DNA from: Thermoflexus sp.
Lineage (GTDB): Bacteria; Chloroflexota; Anaerolineae; Thermoflexales; Thermoflexaceae
Assembly (NCBI GenBank): GCA_017743605.1
Contig: JAGHYO010000022.1
Location: 1-16,843, forward strand
Direction: 5' to 3'
Length of the DNA: 16,843 nt
Each line of letters opens with the position of its first letter. The stretch's first letter is position 1. A program made the translations under genes and the position numbers. The notes under the pieces were generated by a model. That model made no database searches, was not told the origin of the DNA, and worked only from the letters and a program-made list of their open reading frames with translations. Shown here piece by piece: positions 8,467-14,673 of the stretch.

Positions 8467-8498
8467 CGGCTTCGGATTCCCTCTCCAGAGCATGGTAG

Positions 8499-8882
8499 AT
8501 GCCGAAGACGGCGGCGGATCTCACCCCGGAGGAACTCGAGGCGTATCGTGAGGCTCGGCGACGGCGCTGGGCAGAGGAGGGAGCCTGGCCGGCCCGGCGT
8601 CAGAAGCAGGACTGGGCAGTGGCCTGCGCCGCCCGGCTGTTGAAGGAACGCTTCGGCGCCCGTCGGGTGCAGGCCTTCGGCTTGCTTCCCACTCCATGGT
8701 TCCGGGAGCGCTCAGACATCGATCTGGCGGTGGAGGACGTTCCCCTCGAGCGTCTGGGCGAAGCAGAGGCCGCCCTAACAGAGCTGGCCCCGGATTTCCG
8801 CGTGGACCTCGTTCCCCTTGAAGAGCTCCGAGATGCGCCTCGGCTGCCTCGCCGCATTGAAGAAAAGGGGGTGGATCTGTGA
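8499..8882 (+). CDS. MNT-type nucleotidyltransferase domain protein (putative antitoxin of HEPN/MNT pair 1)
   Basis: A 127-residue protein of the minimal nucleotidyltransferase superfamily. An N-terminal helical stretch (~8-55) leads to VQAFGLLPTPWFRERSDIDLAVED: the GSx10DxD pattern with correct 10-residue spacing, D73 and D75 as metal ligands, and D103 (FRVDLVPL) as the likely third carboxylate. The Ser of the GS pair is Leu (GL at 61-62), which could weaken nucleotide binding. In characterised HEPN/MNT (type VII) systems the MNT antitoxin inactivates the HEPN ribonuclease by adding nucleotides to a tyrosine; whether that applies here is inference. The stop overlaps the next start by 4 nt (GTGA). 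The ribosome-binding site is weak (CCAGAG, 8485-8490), so the start is moderately certain. Confidence 0.8.
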   Translation: MPKTAADLTPEELEAYREARRRRWAEEGAWPARRQKQDWAVACAARLLKERFGARRVQAFGLLPTPWFRERSDIDLAVEDVPLERLGEAEAALTELAPDFRVDLVPLEELRDAPRLPRRIEEKGVDL

Positions 8883-9387
8883 GGCCTGAGGTGCGGGTGC
8901 GGATCGGTCGAATTGAGGGGGATCTAGAAGATCTGCGGTGGGCAATGGAACGCGCGACCCCCCTCCCGAAGCAGGCGCTTCGCTCGGAGGAAGAGGCCCA
9001 TTGGGATGCCATTGCCCTCAATCTCCACAGGTTCTATTCCGGTGTGGAGCGTATCCTCTACGAGATCGCCCGGGTGGCGGATCAGGCAATGCCGGAGGGC
9101 CCCCACCGGCATGAGGAGCTCTTGCGCCAGGCAAGCGTCGAGATCTCCTCCCTCCGACCAGCGGTGCTCCGGCATAGCACGCGGATTGTCTCGGTGAATA
9201 CCGTCGGTTCCGCCGTATGTTTCGAAATGTATATGCCTTCGCGTTCGATCGAGCCTGCTTGAAGGAGCTGGCGCGCGGCCTCTCGAAGTGCTTTGAGGAT
9301 GTCTCCCGCGACCTTCGAGCGTTTCGGGAGTTCCCGGATCGTCTGCACCCCGAGATCTCCAGTTCAACGCAGGGAGAGGAACGATGA
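8879..9387 (+). pseudogene. HEPN (HepT-like) toxin-family gene, frameshifted, pair 1
   Basis: From the GTG at 8879 the frame reads a HepT-like helical protein (HWDAIALNLHRFYSGVERIL, then ELLRQASVEISSLRPAVL) up to about residue 102 (nt 9184), then becomes unlike the family and stops at 9262. The frame beginning at about 9184 continues naturally as DCLGEYRRFRRMFRNVYAF and KELARGLSKCFEDVSRDLRAF, which is the expected HepT-like C-terminus with the RNxY region, and ends at TGA 9385-9387, overlapping the sucC ATG by 4 nt like the other junctions. One missing G in the cgg-att run at 9182-9187 explains everything; the intact product would be ~169 residues. It could be a real loss-of-function mutation, a phase-variable state, or a sequencing error. 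No slippery heptamer is seen, so programmed frameshifting is unlikely. Confidence 0.8.
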
Positions 9388-10568
9388 AGCTGCATGAGTT
9401 CCAGTCCAAACAGCTCTTCGCGCGGTATGGGATCCCGATCCCCCGGGGGAAGTTGGCAACCAGCCCGGGGGAAGCCCGGGCCATCGCTGAGGAGCTGGGG
9501 AAGCCGGTGGTCGTCAAGGCCCAGGTCCTGGTGGGCGGACGCGGCAAGGCAGGGGGGATCCGCTTGGCCGGCACCCCTGAGGAGGCGGAGCAGGTCGCTG
9601 AGCAGATCCTCAGCATGACCCTCAAAGGCCTGCCCGTGCGTCGGGTCTTGGTCGATGAGGCGGCGGAGATCCAGGCCGAGCTTTACCTCGGGCTCACCAT
9701 CGACCGAGCGCGCCAGCGTGCGGTGGCCATGGCCTCCTTAGCGGGTGGAGTGGACATTGAGGAGGTCGCGCGGACCACGCCGGAGAAGATCGTGCGGGTG
9801 ACCATCGAGCCGGAGCTCGGCCTGCGCGAATACCAGGCCCGCACGCTGGCGGCAGGGATCGGGCTGGATCGCTCCCTCTGGGCCTCCTTTGCCCAGATCG
9901 CCCTCGGCTTGTATCGCTGTTTCGAAGAGAACGACGCGACCCTGGCGGAGATCAACCCCCTGGCGGTGGTGCCTGGTCCAGCGCTGCTGGCCCTGGACGG
10001 GAAGGTGATCATCGACGACAATGCCCTGTTCCGTCATCCGGATCTGGTGGCCATGCGCGATGAGGACGAGGAGACACCGGCGGAGCGGGAGGCCCGCAAA
10101 TACGGGATCAGCTACGTGCAGCTGGATGGCAATATCGGGTGCATGGTCAACGGAGCTGGCTTGGCGATGGCGACCATGGACATCATCCAGCTCTACGGGG
10201 GGTGCCCGGCGAACTTCCTGGACATCGGGGGCGGCGCGAGCGCGGAGCGGGTGGCGGCGGCCATGCGCCTGATCCTCTCGGACCCCCACGTAAAGGCGGT
10301 GCTGATCAACATCTTCGGCGGCATCACCCGCTGCGATGAGGTCGCCCGGGGGATGCTGGCCGCCTTCGAAATGGTCCGCCCCCGGGTCCCAGTGGTCGTC
10401 CGGCTGGTGGGCACCAACGAAGAGGGAGGACGGGCGATCCTGCAGCAGGCTCAGGGGGTTGCGTTGTATACCGCGACCACCCTCGTGGAAGCTGCCCAGC
10501 AAGCCGTGCGCCTGGCCAGCGATGGGCACGGGCCCTCATCGGTCTCCGGGCCGGAGCAGCGGCGATGA
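9384..10568 (+). CDS. sucC: Succinyl-CoA synthetase (succinate-CoA ligase, ADP-forming) subunit beta
   Basis: A 394-residue protein of normal family length. It catalyses, with SucD, the reversible conversion of succinyl-CoA plus ADP/GDP and phosphate to succinate, CoA and nucleoside triphosphate in the TCA cycle; cytoplasmic. Visible: the N-terminal MKLHEFQSKQLF signature, ATP-grasp region with PVVVKAQVLVGGRGKAGG, AEINPLAVV, the LDGNIGCMVNGAGLAMATMD block, FLDIGGGAS, and NIFGGITRCDEVARG from ~309 near the phosphohistidine site. A GGGAGAGGA ribosome-binding site lies just before the ATG, inside the end of the restored HEPN frame. The stop overlaps the next HEPN gene start (ATGA). Unusually, sucD does not follow directly: two small HEPN/MNT genes intervene. 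Confidence 0.97.
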   Translation: MKLHEFQSKQLFARYGIPIPRGKLATSPGEARAIAEELGKPVVVKAQVLVGGRGKAGGIRLAGTPEEAEQVAEQILSMTLKGLPVRRVLVDEAAEIQAELYLGLTIDRARQRAVAMASLAGGVDIEEVARTTPEKIVRVTIEPELGLREYQARTLAAGIGLDRSLWASFAQIALGLYRCFEENDATLAEINPLAVVPGPALLALDGKVIIDDNALFRHPDLVAMRDEDEETPAEREARKYGISYVQLDGNIGCMVNGAGLAMATMDIIQLYGGCPANFLDIGGGASAERVAAAMRLILSDPHVKAVLINIFGGITRCDEVARGMLAAFEMVRPRVPVVVRLVGTNEEGGRAILQQAQGVALYTATTLVEAAQQAVRLASDGHGPSSVSGPEQRR

Positions 10569-10948
10569 ACCGATGGCGGGACTGGTGGCGACAGGCTCAG
10601 GCGGATCTGCGGCACGCTCGAGAGAGCGTGCAGCTGGAGGATTACGCTTGGGCATGCTTCGCAGCCCAGCAAGCTGCGGAGAAAGCCTTGAAAGCTCTCT
10701 ACATGAGGCGCAACCAGATCGCCTGGGGGCATTCGGTGCGGTTGTTGCTGGAGCAGCTCGGTGAGGAGACCCCCGAAAGCCTGCTCGAGGCAGCGCGCAT
10801 TCTGGATAAATATTACATCGGCCCGCGGTACCCGAACGCCCATCCAGCCGGAGCGCCCTTTGAGCTGTATACCCGCCGTGAAGCGCTGGAGGCCCTCCGG
10901 CTCGCCGATGAGATCCTAAGCTATGTCCGTGCGAATCTGGAAGACTGA
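10565..10948 (+). CDS. HEPN domain protein (putative RNase toxin of HEPN/MNT pair 2)
   Basis: A 127-residue, all-helical HEPN protein (Pfam HEPN, PF05168 type). Visible: WWRQAQADLRHARES, YAWACFAAQQAAEKALKAL helix, then MRRNQIAWGHSV, giving an R49-x6-H56 arrangement like the RNase motif of the family, the LDKYYIGPRYPN block at ~81-91 and a closing helix EALEALRLADEILSYV. HEPN proteins of this class are RNA-cleaving or RNA-binding toxins neutralised by a partner nucleotidyltransferase. It overlaps the sucC stop by 4 nt and overlaps the following MNT gene by 26 nt, so its synthesis is coupled to sucC translation. Gene order here is HEPN then MNT, the reverse of the pair upstream of sucC, and the two HEPN proteins belong to different subfamilies, so this is not a simple duplication. 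Confidence 0.88.
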   Translation: MNRWRDWWRQAQADLRHARESVQLEDYAWACFAAQQAAEKALKALYMRRNQIAWGHSVRLLLEQLGEETPESLLEAARILDKYYIGPRYPNAHPAGAPFELYTRREALEALRLADEILSYVRANLED

Positions 10949-11291
10949 CCGTCAGAAGATCCAAAGCGGTCTGGAGCGCTGGCTGAGGGAGGTCATCGAA
11001 CCGGCGCAGGAGGTTCGAGCGGTCTGGCTGTTTGGATCCTATGCGCGAGGGGAGGAGTGGCCAGGGAGCGATGTGGATCTGCTGTTGATCGTGCGCGAAG
11101 CGGAGGGGCGTTTCGAGGATCGTGCGCTGCGGTATATTCCTCTGCGCTCAGGTTTGCCTCTCGAGATATTCGTCTACACAGAGGAAGAGGCGCGTGCCCT
11201 ATCTGGGCAACCTGGCTCTCTGGTCTGGATCGCCTTCCGCGAGGGCCAATGTCTCTGGCAGCGGGAAGAGGACGCAGGACCCGGCGGATAA
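10923..11291 (+). CDS. MNT-type nucleotidyltransferase domain protein (putative antitoxin of pair 2)
   Basis: A 122-residue minimal nucleotidyltransferase with a textbook motif, WLFGSYARGEEWPGSDVDLLLIV: G38-S39, ten residues, then D50 and D52. A third acidic residue may be E81 (PLEIFVYT), where Asp is more common. It follows the HEPN gene with a 26-nt overlap; GTG at 10929 is a possible alternative start. The intact active site suggests a working AMPylase-type antitoxin, by analogy with MntA; that is inference. It is separated from sucD by 39 nt containing the sucD ribosome-binding site. Confidence 0.88.
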   Translation: MSVRIWKTDRQKIQSGLERWLREVIEPAQEVRAVWLFGSYARGEEWPGSDVDLLLIVREAEGRFEDRALRYIPLRSGLPLEIFVYTEEEARALSGQPGSLVWIAFREGQCLWQREEDAGPGG

Positions 11292-11307
11292 GAGCGGGCG
11301 GAGGTTA

Positions 11308-11323
11308 TCCTCTCGAGGAGGAG
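11308..11323 (+). promoter_or_regulatory. sucD ribosome-binding site with possible sequestering hairpin
   Basis: GAGGAGGAG at 11315-11323 lies 7 nt before the sucD ATG, the strongest Shine-Dalgarno of this operon. TCCTC at 11308-11312 can pair with GAGGA at 11318-11322 (5-nt loop) or, alternatively, its CCTC with GAGG at 11301-11304, so the site might be partly masked. The stems are short and the regulatory reading is weak. Confidence 0.4.
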
Positions 11324-11330
11324 ATCGACG

Positions 11331-12209
11331 ATGAGCATCCTGGTCCACCGCAACACTCGCGTGGTGGTGCAAGGCATCACCGGCCGTGAAGGCCAGTTTC
11401 ACACTCAGCAGATGCTGGAATACGGCACGCAGGTGGTGGCTGGGGTCACCCCGGGCAAGGGCGGGCAGTGGATCCTGGGAGTCCCGGTGTTTGACACTGT
11501 GAGAGAGGCCGTGGAGGCCACTGGGGCCAACTGCTCGGTGATCTTCGTCCCCGCTCGCTTCGCCCCCGACGCCATCTTGGAGGCCGCCGATGCGGGGGTC
11601 CCTTTGATTGTCTGTATCACAGAGGGGATCCCAGTGCAGGACACGATTCAGGTGCGCGCTTATCTGGACCGCAGGGGCGTGCGGCTGATTGGGCCCAACG
11701 GGCCGGGCCTGATCACCCCGGGGGAATGCAAGGCGGGGATCATCCCTGGCCATATCACCCGCCCGGGCCCGGTGGGCATCGTCTCGCGCTCGGGAACCCT
11801 GACCTATGAAGTGATCGCGGCCTTGAGCCGGCGGGGCATCGGTCAGAGCACCTGTGTGGGGATCGGCGGCGATCCCGTCCCTGGAACCAATTTTGTGGGC
11901 GTCCTGGCGATGTTTGAGGAGGATCCCCAGACGGAGCATGTTGTGCTGATCGGCGAAATCGGCGGAACGGAGGAGGAGCGGGCGGCTGACTTCATCGCCA
12001 CGAAGATGAGCAAGCCGGTGACGGCCTTCATCGCCGGGCGCACGGCGCCTCCGGGCAAGCGCATGGGGCATGCGGGGGCGATCATCGAGGGAGGGACCGG
12101 CTCCGCTGCGGAAAAGATCGCCAAGCTGGAGAGCGTGGGCATTCCGGTCGCTCGCCATCCGGAGGAGATCGCAGAAATCGTGGCTAACCGGCTCGGCGTC
12201 CGCACGTGA
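11331..12209 (+). CDS. sucD: Succinyl-CoA synthetase (succinate-CoA ligase) subunit alpha
   Basis: A 292-residue protein, normal length for SucD. The N-terminal CoA-binding Rossmann domain is seen in VVVQGITGREGQFHTQQMLEYG and VVAGVTPGKGG; the IGPNGPGLITPGECKAGIIPG and VSRSGTLTYE blocks follow; the phosphorylated active-site histidine is H247 in GKRMGHAGAI. It pairs with SucC to form the TCA-cycle enzyme. Although 762 nt separate it from sucC, the two are clearly in the same transcription unit. The stop overlaps the next gene's GTG by 4 nt, coupling it to a polysaccharide-export ATPase gene. Confidence 0.97.
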   Translation: MSILVHRNTRVVVQGITGREGQFHTQQMLEYGTQVVAGVTPGKGGQWILGVPVFDTVREAVEATGANCSVIFVPARFAPDAILEAADAGVPLIVCITEGIPVQDTIQVRAYLDRRGVRLIGPNGPGLITPGECKAGIIPGHITRPGPVGIVSRSGTLTYEVIAALSRRGIGQSTCVGIGGDPVPGTNFVGVLAMFEEDPQTEHVVLIGEIGGTEEERAADFIATKMSKPVTAFIAGRTAPPGKRMGHAGAIIEGGTGSAAEKIAKLESVGIPVARHPEEIAEIVANRLGVRT

Positions 12210-13480
12210 AGGACTCTCCCTTAGCCATGGGTAGCGCGATGATCCGTTTCGATCGGGTCTCCAAGCGGTTCTACATCCATTGCCGGCGTCCGCGCTCTTT
12301 TCACGAGCTGTTCGTCGAAGGCTGGCGGTTCTGGCGTCGAACGCCGGGGGAGGCCTTTTGGGCGCTGCAGGACGTCTCCTTCGAGGTGAGGCCTGGCGAG
12401 ACGATAGGGCTGATCGGGCCCAACGGCGCAGGTAAGAGCACCGTGCTCAAGCTCGCCGCCCGGGTCCTGGAGCCCACGTCCGGACGGGTGGAGGTGAGGG
12501 CGCGGGTGGCCGCCCTGCTGGAGCTAGGGGTGGGTTTCCACCCCGAGCTCACGGGCCGGGAGAACGTCTTTCTGAGCGGCGCCTTCCTGGGCATCCCCCG
12601 CCAGGAGATGGCCCGCCGCCTGGAGGCCATCGTCGCCTTCGCCGAGCTGGAGGATTACATCGACGTCCCCGTCAAGCACTATTCCTCCGGGATGTATGTG
12701 CGTCTGGCCTTCGCGGTCTCCGTGTACCTGGATCCCGAGATCCTATTGGTAGACGAGGTCCTGGCGGTGGGCGATGCGGCCTTCCAGCACAAATGCACGG
12801 ATCATCTGATAGCCCTCCAGCGGGCCGGAGTGGCCATCCTGCTGGTCTCCCATGACCTGGAAGCAGTGCAGCGGCTATGCCACCGCGCCCTCTGGTTCGA
12901 TCATGGCCGGATCCAGATGGAGGGGACGCCATCCAGCGTGGTCCAGGCCTATCTGGACCAGGTCCGCCAGCGGGACAACCAGGCTGTGAGAGATTGCAAT
13001 CCACATGAAGCGCCTGCGCGCTGGGGAAGCGGTCGCATACGGATCGAGCAAGTCTATCTGAGCGATGGCGAGGGCCGGGAGCGTTATCACTTTGAGACCG
13101 GGGAGACCATGCGCATCCATCTGCGCTATCGCGCAGAGGAGCGGATCGATCGACCGATTTTCGGCTTGGCGATCCATCGACAGGATGGAGTTCACATTTG
13201 CGGCCCTAACACCGCCTTCTCCGGCTTTGAGATCCCGTGGGTGGAGGGAATAGGGGAGATCATCTATACGATCCCGACCCTCCCACTCCTGGAGGGAACC
13301 TATCTGATCTCAGTGGCCGCCACGGATGAGCGGGACATCGAGATGTTCGATTATCATGATCGGGCCTACGTCTTCCGGGTGGTGCGCAGTCGGCATCCGG
13401 AGCGTTACGGCCTGATGACGGTGGGCGGCCGCTGGGATCACGAACGGCTCTGGGTCCCGCAGACCTTTCCCATCCGGTAA
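12206..13480 (+). CDS. ABC transporter ATPase of polysaccharide/teichoic-acid export type (Wzt/TagH-like)
   Basis: A 424-residue protein. The N-terminal ATPase carries Walker A GPNGAGKST (71-79), the degenerate signature YSSGM (159-163), Walker B ILLVDE (179-184) and the switch His in VSHD (H216). The HYSSGMYVRLAFA and DEVLAVGD sequences are diagnostic of the Wzt/RfbE/TagH subfamily. Residues ~270-424 form a Wzt-type C-terminal beta-sandwich, which in O-antigen exporters binds the glycan end. No permease (Wzm) gene is adjacent in the window; the partner must be elsewhere. The GTG at 12206 overlaps the sucD stop; ATG codons at 12227 and 12239 (MIRFDRVSKRF) are plausible alternatives, the latter fitting the usual N-terminus of the ATPase domain better. 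The product probably exports an undecaprenyl-linked glycan across the membrane. Confidence 0.92.
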   Translation: MKDSPLAMGSAMIRFDRVSKRFYIHCRRPRSFHELFVEGWRFWRRTPGEAFWALQDVSFEVRPGETIGLIGPNGAGKSTVLKLAARVLEPTSGRVEVRARVAALLELGVGFHPELTGRENVFLSGAFLGIPRQEMARRLEAIVAFAELEDYIDVPVKHYSSGMYVRLAFAVSVYLDPEILLVDEVLAVGDAAFQHKCTDHLIALQRAGVAILLVSHDLEAVQRLCHRALWFDHGRIQMEGTPSSVVQAYLDQVRQRDNQAVRDCNPHEAPARWGSGRIRIEQVYLSDGEGRERYHFETGETMRIHLRYRAEERIDRPIFGLAIHRQDGVHICGPNTAFSGFEIPWVEGIGEIIYTIPTLPLLEGTYLISVAATDERDIEMFDYHDRAYVFRVVRSRHPERYGLMTVGGRWDHERLWVPQTFPIR

Positions 13481-13514
13481 GCCCCTCATCTCGGTGAGAG
13501 CAGGAGGCGGAGCG

Positions 13515-14585
13515 ATGGAAATGGATGAGATGGCGGCGTTGTTGAAGGCCTTGACCGAGGCCCATGGTGTTCCGGGTTATGAGACCGAGGTCCGCGAGGT
13601 GATGCGTCGGCTCCTGGACGGCCTCGGGCAGGTCGAGCAGGACAACATCGGCAGCTTGATCTGCCGGCGCGGCGAAGGTGGGCCTCGAGTGATGCTGGCA
13701 GCCCATATGGACGAGATCGGCTTCATGGTCAAGCACATCACCCCCGAAGGCTTCATCCGCTTCACTCCCCTAGGTGGATGGTTCGATCAGGTGCTCCTGG
13801 GCCAGCGCGTTGTCATCAAGACGCATAAAGGGGATGTGATCGGCGTGATCGGCGCTAAGCCGCCCCATCTGCTCTCGCCGGACGAGCGCAAGAAGGTGAT
13901 CGAGAAGAAGGACATGTATATCGACATCGGCGCCACCTCCGCGAAGGAGGCGGAAGAAGCTGGGGTGCGCATTGGCGACCCCGTTGTGCCCCTGGCGCCG
14001 TTCCAGGTGCTGGCCGGCGGCAAAGCATATCTCGCCAAGGCCTTCGACGACCGAGTGGGCTGCGCGGTGCTGGTGGAGGTCATGCGCCGCCTGGCCCGGG
14101 AGGGACATCCTAACACCGTCTACGGTGTGGCGACGGTCCAGGAGGAGGTGGGCCTGCGGGGGGCTGCTACCAGTGTGGAGAAGGTGAACCCCGCGGCGGC
14201 CCTGATCCTGGAATCGGACATCGCCGGGGATGTGCCGGGCATCAAGCCTGAGGAGTCCACGGTGAAGTTGGGCGGAGGCCCCACCATTGTCGTCTACGAT
14301 GCCCGCATGATCCCTAACCTCCGTCTCCGCGATCTGGCGGTGGAAACTGCCCAGGCCATGGGGATTCCCATTCAATTCTCTGTGATCGAGGGGGGTGCTA
14401 CCGACGGGGGTGTCATTCATCTGCATAAAGGCGGGGTGCCCACGCTGGTCCTCGGCGTCCCCGCCCGGCATATCCACAGCCACGGCGCCATCGTCCATCG
14501 GGACGACGTCGAACGGGCTATTGCCCTGGCCACAGCCCTGGTGCAGCGCCTGGATGCGGAGACGGTGGCTTGTCTGAGGCCATGA
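13515..14585 (+). CDS. M42 family metallo-aminopeptidase (TET/glutamyl aminopeptidase-like)
   Basis: A 356-residue protein, typical of M42 peptidases that form dodecameric TET particles and trim N-terminal residues from peptides in the cytoplasm. Expected two-metal site: H64 (AAHMDEIGF), D178 (KAFDDRVG), catalytic base E210 and ligand E211 (QEEVGLRGA), D235 (ESDIAGD) and H321 (RHIHSHG). The ATG at 13515 is chosen because AGGAGG (13502-13507) precedes it at 7 nt; a GTG at 13494 would add 7 residues and has no such site. It lies 34 nt downstream of the Wzt-like gene and may be the last gene of that operon. Substrate preference cannot be read from the sequence. Confidence 0.94.
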   Translation: MEMDEMAALLKALTEAHGVPGYETEVREVMRRLLDGLGQVEQDNIGSLICRRGEGGPRVMLAAHMDEIGFMVKHITPEGFIRFTPLGGWFDQVLLGQRVVIKTHKGDVIGVIGAKPPHLLSPDERKKVIEKKDMYIDIGATSAKEAEEAGVRIGDPVVPLAPFQVLAGGKAYLAKAFDDRVGCAVLVEVMRRLAREGHPNTVYGVATVQEEVGLRGAATSVEKVNPAAALILESDIAGDVPGIKPEESTVKLGGGPTIVVYDARMIPNLRLRDLAVETAQAMGIPIQFSVIEGGATDGGVIHLHKGGVPTLVLGVPARHIHSHGAIVHRDDVERAIALATALVQRLDAETVACLRP

Positions 14586-14602
14586 AGGGAGGCCGTCTGG
14601 GT

Positions 14603-14608
14603 TATAAT
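14603..14608 (+). promoter_or_regulatory. Candidate -10 box of atpA
   Basis: TATAAT in GGGTTATAATATCTCC, in the 88-bp gap between the M42 gene and atpA. No recognisable -35 hexamer at 17 nt. The expected start near 14615 leaves a leader of about 60 nt. It suggests that atpA is transcribed independently of the genes upstream. Confidence 0.5.
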
Positions 14609-14673
14609 ATCTCCGCGACGTCTTTCACAACGAGCCGAAGCAGGGTTCCAACATCTCACTGAACGCGAGGTGG

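Noticed and set aside
9182..9200. Programmed -1 frameshift in the HEPN gene
   Set aside because: No slippery heptamer or downstream pseudoknot-like pairing is evident; a lost base in a G run is simpler.
11199..12158. Long antisense open frame (319 codons) opposite sucD
   Set aside because: It overlaps an unambiguous sucD and has shadow-like composition (His/Asp/Arg-rich) with no motif.
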